Assembly (NCBI RefSeq): GCF_029542205.1
Contig: NZ_CP113783.1
Span: forward strand, 1,727,001-1,791,000
Source of the DNA: Pseudoxanthomonas sp. SE1
GTDB lineage: Bacteria; Pseudomonadota; Gammaproteobacteria; Xanthomonadales; Xanthomonadaceae
Direction of reading: 5' to 3'
DNA length: 64,000 nt
Part shown: positions 18,483 to 29,732 of the stretch, one piece after another
Layout: each line of letters opens with the position of its first letter
Numbering within the stretch: the first letter of the stretch is position 1
Notes under the pieces: model-generated
The model's database searches: none
Told to the model about the DNA's origin: nothing
What the model saw: only the letters and a program-made list of their open reading frames with translations
Translations under genes and position numbers: made by a program

Positions 18483-20305
18483 TGCCACCGCGTCGGCCCC
18501 GCGGCCGGCGCATCGTCGCGCTGCTCGCATGGGCGTGGCTTGGACCCGTCGCAACGGCGGTCGCGCTCGACATCGACCCCACGCGTCTCGGCCCCGATGA
18601 CCTCGTCGCGACACAGGCGCTGGTAAACGATGTCCTGCCGCGCCTGCCGCAGGTATGGCGTGACGGGCTGCCGTCCGATCTCGTCCTGCAATGGCGCGAC
18701 GATCTTCCCGTGCATGTCGCCGGTCGACGGGTCGGTGATCGCATCCTGTTGCCGCGCCGCCTGCTGCAGGCATGGCAGGCGCGCGATGGCATGTCGGCGG
18801 ACGACGCCTCGTTGCGCGCCGTCCGTCATGCGCTGGTGCACGAACTGGCCCACAGCTATGACCGGGCGCAGCGCGACATCCTGTCCGGCGATCCGCGCCT
18901 GCGCGATCTCGCGGGATGGCAGCGCAGCGTGTTCTCCATCGCGGGGCGCCGTTCGCGCAACGATTTCGTCGCCCGGGTGCCTGATCCGTACGAGTTGGAG
19001 CGTCCGTCCGAATTCGTGGCGGTGAATCTCGAGCATTTCGTGTTCGATCCCGCCTACGGCTGCCGGCGCCCGGCACTGCATCGTCACTTCGCGATGCACT
19101 TCCGCATGCCGGTGACAACCGAGGCGTGCGCGCCCGGATTGCCGTTCCTGGATGTGGATGCCGAAGCCGGCGAGGCCTCGCTGCTCGCGCTGGATCCGTC
19201 GCGCATCTACGCAGTCGACTATCTGCTTGCGGAAGGCAACACGCAGGCGATGAGTCGCTGGGGCCACAGCATGCTGCGGTTGGTGATCTGCGCGCCCGGT
19301 CGTGCACCGGGGCCCGACTGCCGCCTCGACCTGGCTCATCACCGTGTGCTGTCGTTCCGCGCGTTCGTGGGCGATGTGCAGATCTCCGGGTGGCGCGGCC
19401 TGACCGGATCGTACCCGTCGCGCCTGTTCCTGCTGCCGCTTGACCAGGTGATCGAGGAGTACACCCGGGTGGAACTGCGCGGCCTGCAGTCCATTCCGCT
19501 GCAGCTCGATCAGGGTGAAATCGCGTCCCTGGTCGAGCGGGCCGCGCAGCTTCACTGGAGCTATGACGGACGCTATTACTTCATCAGCAACAACTGCGCA
19601 GTGGAGACCTGGAAGCTGCTGCACGACAGCGTGCCACGACTGGCCCGGGAGCCGCTCGCCAGCATCACACCCACGGGACTGCTGAAGAAGCTGGAGCGTC
19701 GCGGCATCGCCGATACCCGCGTGCTGGACGGCGCAGGACAGGCGCGACGACTCGGTTACTACTTCGAGCCGATGAGCGCGCATTACGACGCCCTGTTCGC
19801 CGTGGCGCGCGAGGCGCTCGCGCTGCCGCAGCAGGACGTGCACGCCTGGCTGGCGCTGTCGCCTGCGGAACGCGCCACCTGGCTGCCACGGGCCGACTTG
19901 CGTGCGAGCGCGGCGCTGCTGGTGCTGGAAAACGCAGCGCTCCGTCGCCAGCAACTGCTGCTGCGCGACGAACTGAAGCGACGCTACCTGGGCCGCGATG
20001 CGCCCGCCGACATCGCGCAGGCGCTGCAGGCGTTGCGCACGTGGCTGGGCGACACCGGCTTCGCCAGTCGCCCCTCGGAACTGCTGCCGGATGGCTACGG
20101 GCTTCCGCAGGCGGATGAGCGCGCGCGCATCGCGGAGGAAGCAAGAACCCGCGTGGCACGCTTGCGGGAGCAGGATGGCGTACTTCGCAGCGAACTTGAA
20201 CGCTGGCTGCCTGCCGACCAGCGCAAGGTCCTGCAGGGCATCGAAGCGAACCTGGACACGATCGGCGCGCGCCTGCGCACACTGCATGCGGCAGGCGTGT
20301 CGTGA
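18482..20305 (+). CDS. DUF4105 / Lnb-type periplasmic domain protein with HExxH motif
   Basis: A 607-aa exported protein (signal RRIVALLAWAWLGPVATAVA). The N-terminal third contains RHALVHELAHSYDRA, an H-E-x-x-H zincin-like motif. The middle has the DUF4105 blocks MSRWGHSMLRLVICAPG and FISNNCAVETWKLLHD, whose His and Cys are the candidate thiol-peptidase residues of Lnb-like domains. The last ~150 residues are helical and charged. It overlaps the DUF2388 gene by 1 nt (TGATG). It is probably an envelope peptidase or amidase; no activity is proven. Confidence 0.8.
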   Translation: MPPRRPRGRRIVALLAWAWLGPVATAVALDIDPTRLGPDDLVATQALVNDVLPRLPQVWRDGLPSDLVLQWRDDLPVHVAGRRVGDRILLPRRLLQAWQARDGMSADDASLRAVRHALVHELAHSYDRAQRDILSGDPRLRDLAGWQRSVFSIAGRRSRNDFVARVPDPYELERPSEFVAVNLEHFVFDPAYGCRRPALHRHFAMHFRMPVTTEACAPGLPFLDVDAEAGEASLLALDPSRIYAVDYLLAEGNTQAMSRWGHSMLRLVICAPGRAPGPDCRLDLAHHRVLSFRAFVGDVQISGWRGLTGSYPSRLFLLPLDQVIEEYTRVELRGLQSIPLQLDQGEIASLVERAAQLHWSYDGRYYFISNNCAVETWKLLHDSVPRLAREPLASITPTGLLKKLERRGIADTRVLDGAGQARRLGYYFEPMSAHYDALFAVAREALALPQQDVHAWLALSPAERATWLPRADLRASAALLVLENAALRRQQLLLRDELKRRYLGRDAPADIAQALQALRTWLGDTGFASRPSELLPDGYGLPQADERARIAEEARTRVARLREQDGVLRSELERWLPADQRKVLQGIEANLDTIGARLRTLHAAGVS

Positions 20306-20314
20306 CCCGGGGCC

Positions 20315-20881
20315 TCAGTCGGCGCGACCGCCGAACTCGCCCGTCGTCGTGTTGACGAGGATGCGCTCGCCGTTGGTGATGTACTCCGGCACCATGATCT
20401 CGATGCCGGTGTTGAGCTTGGCTGGCTTCGGGCGCTTGGTCGCCGTGCCGCCCTTCAGTTCCGGCGGCGTCTCCACCACCTCCAGCGTGACGTGCTGCGG
20501 CAGCTGCAGCGCGACCGGCAGTTCGTCGATCACCTGCACGTAGCAGCCGGTCAGACCTTCGGTGATGTAGCCGGCATCATCGCCGATGACGTTGGCGTCC
20601 AGCGTGTAGGGCGTGTAGTCCTCGTCGTCGAGGAAGACGAACGCATCGCCATCCATGTACGAGAACGTCGCCTGACGGCGCAGCAGTTCGACCTCCGGCA
20701 GGTTGTCGTCGGCGTCGAAGCTGGCATCCAGTTTGTTGCCGCCCGGCACGCTGTACATGATGAAGCGGAAGCGCACGTTGCCGCCGCGGCCCTGCGGCGA
20801 GCTGCGTTCGATGTCGCGGATCTGGTACACGCCGCCGTTGTGTTCGACGACGTTGCCTTTCTTGATGTCGAAAGCTTTCAT
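20315..20881 (-). CDS. efpL: Elongation factor P-like protein EfpL (YeiP)
   Basis: A 188-aa three-domain EF-P homologue that helps ribosomes past polyproline-type stalls. The loop [12 protein letters not shown] with Arg32 at the tip, in place of the modified Lys of EF-P, marks the EfpL/YeiP branch. The C-terminus [19 protein letters not shown] and GGRAD matches YeiP closely. It is a single gene, convergent with DUF4105, and its upstream side carries a long REP. Confidence 0.94.
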   Translation of the reverse strand: MKAFDIKKGNVVEHNGGVYQIRDIERSSPQGRGGNVRFRFIMYSVPGGNKLDASFDADDNLPEVELLRRQATFSYMDGDAFVFLDDEDYTPYTLDANVIGDDAGYITEGLTGCYVQVIDELPVALQLPQHVTLEVVETPPELKGGTATKRPKPAKLNTGIEIMVPEYITNGERILVNTTTGEFGGRAD

Positions 20882-20913
20882 GGAGATGACCGTGGATAAG
20901 ATGAAAGGAGGGT

Positions 20914-20989
20914 TGTAGGAGCGGGCCATGCCCGCGATGCTCTTCTTGCATCGGGGCGAACAGCATCGCGGGCATGGCCCGCTCCTACA
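20914..20989. repeat. REP hairpin, 28-bp perfect inverted repeat
   Basis: Arms at 20914-20941 and 20962-20989 are exact complements with outer edge TGTAGGAGCGGGCCATGCCC. It sits between efpL and the SDR gene. It is the same family as the 5508 element but with a different inner sequence. Confidence 0.9.
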
Positions 20990-20993
20990 GGTG

Positions 20994-21764
20994 TCATTTC
21001 GGCGCCAGACGCACGGCGCCATCGAGGCGGATCGTCTCGCCGTTGAGATAGGTGTTGCCGAGGATGTAGGCGACCAGGTCGGCGAACTCTTCGGGCTTGC
21101 CGAGGCGGGAAGGGAAGGGGATCGAGGCGCTGAGCGACTGTTGCACGGCTTCGGGCATGCCATCGACCATCGGGGTCCAGAAGATGCCGGGCGCCACGGT
21201 CATCACGCGGATGCCGAAGCGCGACAGTTCGCGTGCCATCGGCAACGTCATGCCGACCACGCCGCCCTTCGAAGCCGAGTACGCCGCCTGGCCGATCTGG
21301 CCTTCGTACGCCGCCACGCTGGCCGTGTTGACGATCACGCCGCGTTCGCCGTCGGCGTTCGGTGCGTTGTGCTGCATCAGGTCGGCGGCAGCCTTGGCCA
21401 CGTTGAAGCTGCCGACCAGGTTGACCAGCACGGTGGTCTGGAAGGTGGACAGCGGCATGGGGGCTTCCTTGCCGAGCACGCGGCCGGCGCCGAGGATGCC
21501 GGCGCAGTTGATCGCCGCATTCAGGCCGCCGAGGAAATCCTTCGCCGCCGTCATGTTCGCCGCCACGCCTGCCTCATCGGTGACGTCGGTGCGGAAGTAG
21601 CGGACGTTGGCCTCGCCCAGTTCGGCGACCGCTGCCGCGCCCTTGTCGTCATTGACATCGAACAGCGCGGCCTTGCCGCCGTGGGTGACGAGGTGGCGGG
21701 CGACGGCCAAGCCCAGGCCGGAAACGCCGCCGGTGATGACGGCGCGGGTGTCGGAAAGCTGCAT
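20994..21764 (-). CDS. SDR oxidoreductase, 3-hydroxyacyl-CoA dehydrogenase type 2-like
   Basis: A 256-aa NAD-dependent short-chain dehydrogenase. Rossmann motif [26 protein letters not shown], catalytic Ser in [14 protein letters not shown] and the Y-x3-K motif [12 protein letters not shown] are all present. [20 protein letters not shown] and APGIFWTPM resemble HSD17B10-type 3-hydroxy-2-methylacyl-CoA dehydrogenases, used in isoleucine and fatty-acid breakdown. This fits the branched-chain catabolic genes in the window. ATG at 21764 is chosen because upstream codons are REP-derived. Confidence 0.85.
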   Translation of the reverse strand: MQLSDTRAVITGGVSGLGLAVARHLVTHGGKAALFDVNDDKGAAAVAELGEANVRYFRTDVTDEAGVAANMTAAKDFLGGLNAAINCAGILGAGRVLGKEAPMPLSTFQTTVLVNLVGSFNVAKAAADLMQHNAPNADGERGVIVNTASVAAYEGQIGQAAYSASKGGVVGMTLPMARELSRFGIRVMTVAPGIFWTPMVDGMPEAVQQSLSASIPFPSRLGKPEEFADLVAYILGNTYLNGETIRLDGAVRLAPK

Positions 21765-21832
21765 GCGGCGAACCTGCTGCGGAAAAGGCGGCATTTTACG
21801 CGATGGCGGGTGTCTGGGAGTCCTGGGCTTCC

Positions 21833-21976
21833 TGTAGGAGCGACGTGAGTCGCGACCGGGAGCCGTCTGCTCCAGACGTCCTCCTTCGCAGGTCCGCAAT
21901 GAATCGCCATGGTTCGCGCCTCGCCAAAGGGCATTGCCCGCCTTGGCTCCCGGTCGCGACTCACGTCGCTCCTACA
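21833..21976. repeat. Long-spaced REP pair, 32-bp perfect arms
   Basis: Arms at 21833-21864 and 21945-21976 are exact reverse complements with outer edge TGTAGGAGCGACGTGAGTCG and an 80-nt non-coding spacer. The element fills the gap between the SDR start and the GGDEF/EAL stop. Confidence 0.9.
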
Positions 21977-21990
21977 AGGATTGCCGTCTC

Positions 21991-24549
21991 TCAGGCGTGC
22001 ACCCGCTCCAGCGGCGCGTCGGCCAGCCGGCGGGCGAATTCGTCCGGCGACAGGCCGGGGGCGAACAGGAAGCCCTGGCCGACGGGGACACCGAGGTTGA
22101 GCAGGAACTGGCGCTGCGCTTCCGATTCCACGCCCTCGGCGACCAGTCCCAGCCCCAGGCTGCGCGCGATGGCGGAGACCGCCTGGCAGACCGCCACGTC
22201 GGACCGGTTGCTGGGTACGCCTTCGGTGAACAGGGGGCTCAGCTTCAGGCCGTGGATGGGGAGGCGGCGCAGATAGTTGAGCGCACTGTAGCCTTCGCCG
22301 AAATCGTCGATCGTCAGCACCACGCCCAGCTGGCGCAGGTCGGCGAAGGTGCGCAGCGTGGCCGGGGCATCCTCGATCAGGACGCGCTCGGTGAACTCCA
22401 GCTCCAGCGCTGCGCCGGGCAGGTCGAACTCGGTCAGGATCGCCCGCACGCGATCGGCCAGGTCGTCACCGGCGAACTGCCGGTACGACACATTCACCGC
22501 CACGCGCACGATGCCCAGTCCCTGGTCGCGCCAGGCGGCCACCTGCCGGCACGCTTCGCGCAATACCCAACTGCCGATGCGCACGATGTCGCCGGTCGTT
22601 TCCGCGTGGCTGATGAACACGTCCGGGCGCAGTTCGCCCAACTGGTGGTTCTGCCAGCGGATCAGCGCTTCGCCGGCGATGATGCGGCCGTTGCGCAGGT
22701 CGACCTGCGGTTGGTAGACCAGCCGGAATTCCTCGTTGTCCACCGCACGGCGCAGCTGGGTCTCGATCTGCAGCCGGTCCTGCTGCCGCTGCGCCAGTTC
22801 CTGGGTGAAGCTCTGCCAACCGTTGCGCGCGCGGTGCTTGCTGTCGTACATCGCGATGTCGGCGTTCTGGATCAGCTGTTGCGGGCGCAGGCCGTCGCCG
22901 GGTGCGATGGCCAGTCCGATGCTGGCGGTGATGGCGAACTCGTCCTTGCCGAAGCGGAAGGCGTCCGCGAACGCGCCGAGCACGGCGTGCGCCAGTTGTT
23001 CCGGCAGGTGCGGGTTCTCGCCGGCATCGCAGATCACCAGGAATTCGTCGCCGCCGAAGCGGGCGATCATGCCGTCGGTGCCCACCGCGCCGCGGATGCG
23101 GTCCGAGGCCTGCACCAGCAACTCGTCGCCGGCGTTGTGGCCCAGCACATCGTTGACCATCTTGAAACGGTCGAGGTCGATGTAGAGCACGGCGGCGCGC
23201 GCGCGCTCCGGATCGGCCAGCCGCGCGCCGAGTTCGGTCAGCACGGCATCACGGTTCATCAGCCCGGTCAGCGGATCGGTGCGCGCCTGGATGCGCAGCA
23301 TTTCCTCGGCCTGCTTGTCCTGCGATATGTCCTGCATGGTGCCGGTGACGCGCGATGCGCCCGGATCGCCCGGTTCGGCATCACCGATCACCCGGATCCA
23401 GAACGGGTGGCCATCGGCCTGCGTGCCCTGGAGCTCCAGGTCGAAGCCCTTGCCGCCGGCGGTGATCAGGTCCAGCGCGCCACGCAGGCGCCGACGATCC
23501 GCTTCGCGCAGGCACGACAGCATGTCGTCGAGCGTGACCAGCGCGCGCGCGGCCCCCAGGATGCGCTGTGCTTCGTCGGTCAGGTACATCCGGTCGCGGC
23601 CGATGTCCCATTCCCAGCCGCCGATATGGGCGAGCGATTGCGCGCGGTCGAACAGCGCACTGTCGCGCTTGAGCTCCGTCACGTCGCTGAAGAGCGTGGT
23701 CACCTGGGCCGGCACGCTCGCGCCGGGCGCGAACTGCGGCACCGAGGTGGCGGTCAGCCAGAGCAGCTGCTTCTTCTGGCGGTGATACAGGCCCAGCAGG
23801 ACGCTTTCGACCATCTGGCCGCTGTCCAGGGCGCGTTGCGCGGGCAACTCATGGCGAGCCATCTCGCGGCCGTGCTCGTCGACGACGTGCCAGCGTTCCA
23901 GCGCGAGTTCCTGGTCGACGCGCTGGTCCTCGCGGATTCCGAAGATGCGCATCGCGGCGCCATTGCAGTACTGCACCTGCATCTCGCGGTCGTGCACCAC
24001 GATGCCCTTGTCCAGCGTCTCCATGAGCTCGCGGTAGCGCATCTCGGCCAATCGCCGGCTGCTGATGTCGCGTGCCACCGCGACGATGCTCTTGCGCCCG
24101 TCGAAACTGATGTTGGCCGAATGCACTTCCACCGGGAAGCGGGTGCCGTCGCCGCGCATGTTGGTGACCTCGATGACATAGGTCACGCCCCGATTCAGGG
24201 TTTCCCAGACCGGCACCAGGTGGTCGCGTGGAAGATCGGGATTCAGCACGTTGATGTTGCGTCCGACGATCTCTTCGCGCGGCCGCTTGTAGGCCAGCAT
24301 GCCGGCCTTGTTGAGGTCCAGGATGGTGCCGTCCTCGGCGAGGATGCTGACCGGGTCGGGCACGGCGTCGAACAGGTTGCGATAGCGGGAGCGCTCGGTG
24401 TCTGCCTCGTGCTGTTTGGCCAGCAAGGCCGCGCCGGCTTGCCGGAGCAGGTCCGCGGTGGCGCTGTCGGTGCCTTCGACGGCGGCCGCACGTTCCAGTG
24501 CGGCGGCCAGCGCCACCACGTCGACGTCGCTGGCCGGGCCTGTGCTCAT
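21991..24549 (-). CDS. PAS-PAS-PAS-GGDEF-EAL cyclic-di-GMP protein
   Basis: An 852-aa soluble sensor. Three PAS-like regions (about 53-165, 170-292, 297-415) precede a GGDEF domain with intact motif at 499-503 (ARFGGDEFLV) and an EAL domain with E627-A-L. Most phosphodiesterase residues are present: NVSYRQF, LELEFTERVL, TIDDFGEGYSALNYL, K769 and AEGVESEAQ. The residue two after the catalytic Lys is Ser771 rather than the usual Asp. No RxxD inhibition site is seen before GGDEF. The start overlaps the HMG-CoA lyase stop (ATGA), coupling a c-di-GMP enzyme to leucine catabolism. Confidence 0.93.
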   Translation of the reverse strand: MSTGPASDVDVVALAAALERAAAVEGTDSATADLLRQAGAALLAKQHEADTERSRYRNLFDAVPDPVSILAEDGTILDLNKAGMLAYKRPREEIVGRNINVLNPDLPRDHLVPVWETLNRGVTYVIEVTNMRGDGTRFPVEVHSANISFDGRKSIVAVARDISSRRLAEMRYRELMETLDKGIVVHDREMQVQYCNGAAMRIFGIREDQRVDQELALERWHVVDEHGREMARHELPAQRALDSGQMVESVLLGLYHRQKKQLLWLTATSVPQFAPGASVPAQVTTLFSDVTELKRDSALFDRAQSLAHIGGWEWDIGRDRMYLTDEAQRILGAARALVTLDDMLSCLREADRRRLRGALDLITAGGKGFDLELQGTQADGHPFWIRVIGDAEPGDPGASRVTGTMQDISQDKQAEEMLRIQARTDPLTGLMNRDAVLTELGARLADPERARAAVLYIDLDRFKMVNDVLGHNAGDELLVQASDRIRGAVGTDGMIARFGGDEFLVICDAGENPHLPEQLAHAVLGAFADAFRFGKDEFAITASIGLAIAPGDGLRPQQLIQNADIAMYDSKHRARNGWQSFTQELAQRQQDRLQIETQLRRAVDNEEFRLVYQPQVDLRNGRIIAGEALIRWQNHQLGELRPDVFISHAETTGDIVRIGSWVLREACRQVAAWRDQGLGIVRVAVNVSYRQFAGDDLADRVRAILTEFDLPGAALELEFTERVLIEDAPATLRTFADLRQLGVVLTIDDFGEGYSALNYLRRLPIHGLKLSPLFTEGVPSNRSDVAVCQAVSAIARSLGLGLVAEGVESEAQRQFLLNLGVPVGQGFLFAPGLSPDEFARRLADAPLERVHA

Positions 24550-25469
24550 CCGGCCGCCAGGGCCTTGCCGACGCGGCTGCCGGTCTCGCGACCGAGGCGT
24601 GCCGCCAGCCACCGGCCCGTGTCGGCCAGCGCCTCCAGGTCCACCCCCGTACGCATGCCCTGGCCATGCAGCAGGTAGACCACGTCCTCGCTCGCCACGT
24701 TGCCGCTCGCGCCCTTGGCGTAGGGGCAGCCACCCGCGCCGGAGACGGCGGCGTCCACCACGCGCACGCCTTCGTCGAGGCAGGCGAGGATGTTCGCCAG
24801 CGCCTGCCCGTAGGTGTCATGGAAATGCACGGCCAACGCGGACACGGGCAGTTCCGCCGCGACGGCTTTCAGCATGCCGGCGGCCTTGCGCGGCGTCCCC
24901 ACGCCGATGGTGTCGCCCAGCGATATCTCGTAGCACCCCATCGCGTGCAGCCGCCTGGCTACCCGCACCACGTCCGCCACGGGTACATCGCCCTGGTAGG
25001 GGCAACCCAGCACGGTGGACACGTAACCGCGCACCTTCACGCCATCGGCGGCCGCGCGCTCGAGGACGGGGCGGAAACGTTCGATGGATTCATCGATGGA
25101 GGCATTGATGTTCTTGCGGTTGAAGGCCTCGGACGCGGCGGTGAACACCGCCACTTCCTCCACGCCGACCGCACGTGCGCGGTCATAGCCTTTCTCGTTC
25201 GGTACCAGCACGGGGTAGGCGATCCCGGGCCTGCGCCGGATGGCAGTGAAGACCTCCGCTGCATCGGCCAGCTGGGGAACCCATTGCGGGCTGACGAAGC
25301 TGGTGGCTTCGATATTCAGCAGGCCGGTGGCGGACAGGCGGTCGATGAGTTCCACCTTGTCTGCCGTCGAGACGAGCGTCTTCTCGTTCTGCAGGCCATC
25401 GCGCGGGCCGACCTCCACGATCCTGACGAAATCGCCGTCGGCCGTGGGCAAGGGAAGGGAAGGGGTCAT
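24546..25469 (-). CDS. Hydroxymethylglutaryl-CoA lyase
   Basis: A 307-aa TIM-barrel lyase splitting HMG-CoA into acetoacetate and acetyl-CoA, the last step of leucine degradation. The motif VEVGPRDGLQNE opens the barrel; SFVSPQWVPQLADA, VSTVLGCPYQGDV, LGDTIGVGTP, VHFHDTYGQALAN and the catalytic-cysteine loop SGAGGCPYAKGASGN follow. It is known as mvaB/liuE/hmgL in different species. It is linked by 4-nt overlaps to the lipoprotein gene before it and the GGDEF/EAL gene after it. Confidence 0.95.
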   Translation of the reverse strand: MTPSLPLPTADGDFVRIVEVGPRDGLQNEKTLVSTADKVELIDRLSATGLLNIEATSFVSPQWVPQLADAAEVFTAIRRRPGIAYPVLVPNEKGYDRARAVGVEEVAVFTAASEAFNRKNINASIDESIERFRPVLERAAADGVKVRGYVSTVLGCPYQGDVPVADVVRVARRLHAMGCYEISLGDTIGVGTPRKAAGMLKAVAAELPVSALAVHFHDTYGQALANILACLDEGVRVVDAAVSGAGGCPYAKGASGNVASEDVVYLLHGQGMRTGVDLEALADTGRWLAARLGRETGSRVGKALAAG

Positions 25470-26080
25470 GGTTTCGCCCCATCGCCCGCGCGCCGCATGC
25501 GCAAGGTCTTGTTGCCGCCATCGAAGGCATCGAACAGTTCCGGGTGGGCGCGCAACACGTCGCGCAACTGTTCGGGACGACCTTCGAACAGGTAGGTGCT
25601 GGCATCGGTCTCGCGGGCCTTCAGTGTGCCCTGTTGCACCCGCTGCATGATGGCCACCGTGTCGAGCATCGCGATCTGCAAGGTATCGTCGCGGATGCGG
25701 TATTTCAGCAGCGTGACAGCACTGGCCGGCATGCCCTTGGGGGTGGGAGGCGCTGTCTTCCCGGTGGCGAACAGTCCCTCCAGCTCCTTGAAGCCGAGCG
25801 CCAGATAACGTTCTCCGTCTATCTCGAAACCCAGTGCGTCGAAGCCTGGTTCGTCGGTGCGGTTGTTGTCGCGCAGGCGCACGTGGCAACGGGCGTCCAC
25901 CTCGGCGTAGTCGTCCTTGCCCAGTGGCACCTTGTCCTGCGGGCTGTCGGCAAGCGGAATCCACCGACCGACCAGAGCGGGGTCGCAGCTCAACGGGGCG
26001 GGCGGCCGCTCGAACATCACGCAGCCGGCCAGCATGAGGGTCGCCAACAGCAGGGTGATCGTCGTGCGCAGGGACGCCAT
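25466..26080 (-). CDS. Predicted lipoprotein in the leucine-degradation operon
   Basis: A 204-aa protein with lipoprotein signal MASLRTTITLLLATLMLAGC. I do not recognise a characterised family. The mature part contains RWIPLADSPQDKVPLGKDDY and GERYLALGFKELEGLF, suggesting a small beta-rich periplasmic domain. ATG at 26080 is preferred (GGAG 11 nt upstream); a GTG at 26092 overlaps the carboxylase stop and is possible. It is cotranscribed with enzymes of cytosolic leucine breakdown, for no obvious reason. Confidence 0.75.
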   Translation of the reverse strand: MASLRTTITLLLATLMLAGCVMFERPPAPLSCDPALVGRWIPLADSPQDKVPLGKDDYAEVDARCHVRLRDNNRTDEPGFDALGFEIDGERYLALGFKELEGLFATGKTAPPTPKGMPASAVTLLKYRIRDDTLQIAMLDTVAIMQRVQQGTLKARETDASTYLFEGRPEQLRDVLRAHPELFDAFDGGNKTLRMRRAGDGAKP

Positions 26081-26088
26081 GGAAAGGC

Positions 26089-28080
<1,992 letters not shown>

Positions 28081-28087
28081 CGCGTCT

Positions 28088-28126
28088 AGCCCTCCCCTTC
28101 AAGGGGAGGGTTGGGTGGGATGGTGT
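28088..28126. repeat. Inverted REP copy downstream of DUF559
   Basis: AGCCCTCCCCTTCAAGGGGA followed by GGGTTGGGTGGGATGGTGT is the reverse complement, with one base missing, of the element at 28507-28546. The core CCCTCCCCTT-C-AAGGGGAGGG is itself a hairpin. Confidence 0.9.
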
Positions 28127-28506
28127 TGCTTGCCTGTCCGCCAGCGCTGTAAGAATCACTTCGACGACCCCCTCGATATTCTCGAATACGTCATTGTTCC
28201 AGAATCTGAGCACCTTGAACCCGGCCCGCTCCAGAAAGTGGGTACGTATCGCTTCGTAGGCATGGTTGTCCGCGTGCTGGCTGCCATCCAGTTCCACCAC
28301 GAGTTTCGGTTCGAGACACGCGAAATCCAGAATGTAGTCGCCGAAGGGATGCTGCCGCCGGAATCGGTAGCCGTCCAACTGGCGCTTCCGCAGGTACTGC
28401 CAGAGCCGATGTTCGGCGTCCGTCGGTTGGTTGCGCAGGATGCGCTGCAGTTTGCCCTGCAGGATCTTCCTGTTCGTCTGTCCCTGCATGGTGATTTCCT
28501 CCTTGG

Positions 28507-28546
28507 ACACCATCCCCACCCAACCCTCCCCTTGAAGGGGAGGGCT
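28507..28546. repeat. Inverted REP copy upstream of DUF559
   Basis: ACACCATCCCCACCCAACCC continuing CTCCCCTTGAAGGGGAGGGCT lies just upstream of the DUF559 ribosome site. Together with 28088-28126 it encloses the DUF559 gene like terminal inverted repeats. Confidence 0.9.
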
Positions 28547-28573
28547 TGAAGGCGCGTGTCGTGCGGCACGTCA

Positions 28574-29377
28574 TCAGTCCTTGGCGACCCAACGCGGCGC
28601 GCGCTTGTCGAGGAAGGCCGACAGGCCTTCCTGGCCTTCGCTGGAAATGCGCAACCTCGCGATCAGGTCCGCGTTGTCGGCATCCATCCGGTCGCGGTCG
28701 GACGAAGCGGCCACGCGCGCGACCAGGTGCTTCGCGCCGGCCGCCGCGTGTGGCCCCGCCTTCAGCAGCAGCGCGAGCTGTCGCTCCACGGCCTCGTCCA
28801 GTTGCGTCGCCGGCACCACCTGATGCAGCAATCCGATCTGCAGCGCGGTGGATGCATCGAAGATCTCCGCCGTGGCGAACCATCGCCGCGCCTGTCGCGC
28901 GCCGATGGCGGCGATGACGTAGGGCGAGATCACCGCCGGCAAGAGGCCCAGCTTGCTTTCGGTCAGGCCGAACTTCGCTTCGGGCACGCCGATGGCGATG
29001 TCGCAGCAGGCCACCAGGCCGACGCCACCGCCAAAGGCCGCCCCATGCACGCGGGCAATGGTCGGCTTGGGCAGTTCGTCCAGCGTGCGCATCAGGCGGG
29101 CGAGGGCAAGGGCATCCTCGCGGTTGGCCGCCTCGCTGGCGGTGGCCATGCCGCGCATCCAGTTCAGGTCGGCGCCGGCGGAAAACGAGGCGCCGCTGCC
29201 TTCCAGCACCACGGCGCGAATATCGGATTCAGCGCCGGCCTGTTCGAGCGTGGTGGTCAGCGTGGCGATCAGGCCGGCGTCGAAGGCGTTGTGGAGGGCC
29301 GGGCGGTCCAGCCGGATGCGCGCCACGGCGCCTGAGCGTTCCAGTACGAGGGGATGTTCCTGCGGTGATGCCGCCAT
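28574..29377 (-). CDS. Enoyl-CoA hydratase/isomerase, probable methylglutaconyl-CoA hydratase
   Basis: A 267-aa crotonase. It has the oxyanion-hole blocks ASFSAGADLNWMRGM and HGAAFGGGVGLVACCDIAI, the catalytic Glu region FGLTESKLGLLPAVISPYV and the C-terminal trimerisation helix. The SAGADLNWMR form and the operon position before the carboxylase alpha subunit and HMG-CoA lyase favour 3-methylglutaconyl-CoA hydratase (liuC/gnyH) over a general fatty-acid hydratase. ATG at 29377; a much longer in-frame reading upstream is antisense to feoB. Confidence 0.88.
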   Translation of the reverse strand: MAASPQEHPLVLERSGAVARIRLDRPALHNAFDAGLIATLTTTLEQAGAESDIRAVVLEGSGASFSAGADLNWMRGMATASEAANREDALALARLMRTLDELPKPTIARVHGAAFGGGVGLVACCDIAIGVPEAKFGLTESKLGLLPAVISPYVIAAIGARQARRWFATAEIFDASTALQIGLLHQVVPATQLDEAVERQLALLLKAGPHAAAGAKHLVARVAASSDRDRMDADNADLIARLRISSEGQEGLSAFLDKRAPRWVAKD

Positions 29378-29455
29378 GCCTGCCGTTCCCTGCAAAAGTC
29401 GCTGAATGATAGCGGCACGGTGCGTTGCGGCCTTCCTGCACTGCGGCGATGCTAC

Positions 29456-29474
29456 AATGAGAATAGTTCGCATT
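29456..29474 (+). promoter_or_regulatory. Fur box upstream of feoA
   Basis: AATGAGAATAGTTCGCATT is a 19-bp near-palindrome of the AATGAGAAT-N-ATTCTCATT type bound by ferric uptake regulators. A TACAAT -10-like hexamer at 29453-29458 overlaps it, so binding would block transcription when iron is replete. Confidence 0.75.
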
Positions 29475-29486
29475 TGAGAGCCTGGC

Positions 29487-29732
29487 GTGATCCTGACAGA
29501 ACTGCCTTCGCGTACCCCCGCCATCGTGGACGCCGTGGAAGACCATGGGCCGCAGGACAACATCGCCCGCCGCCTGCGCGAACTGGGCTTCGTCAACGGC
29601 GAGGAGGTCGAAGTGGTCGCGAAGGGTCCGATGGGCGCCGAGCCGTTGCTGGTGCAGGTCGGCTTCACGCGGTTCGCGCTGCGCCGCTCCGAAGCAGCCC
29701 GCGTGCGACTGCGCAACGGAGCCGCGTCATGA
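29487..29732 (+). CDS. feoA: Ferrous iron transport protein A
   Basis: An 81-aa SH3-like cytosolic protein that supports FeoB. RRLRELGFVNGEEVEVVAKG and PLLVQVGFTRFALRRSEA are the FeoA core strands. The start is GTG at 29487 (GTG-ATC-CTG), 13 nt downstream of the Fur box, with GAGAGCC as weak ribosome site. It overlaps feoB by 4 nt. Confidence 0.93.
   Translation: MILTELPSRTPAIVDAVEDHGPQDNIARRLRELGFVNGEEVEVVAKGPMGAEPLLVQVGFTRFALRRSEAARVRLRNGAAS

Noticed and set aside
15274..18792. A 1172-codon open minus-strand frame across serA and the flavoprotein gene
   Set aside because: Only the last 413 codons are serA. The rest is antisense to a well-supported dehydrogenase gene and DUF2388/DUF4105, a high-GC frame artefact.
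21934..24678. A 914-codon plus-strand frame opposite the GGDEF-EAL gene
   Set aside because: Antisense to a protein with complete PAS, GGDEF and EAL motifs; no domain recognisable in the plus frame.
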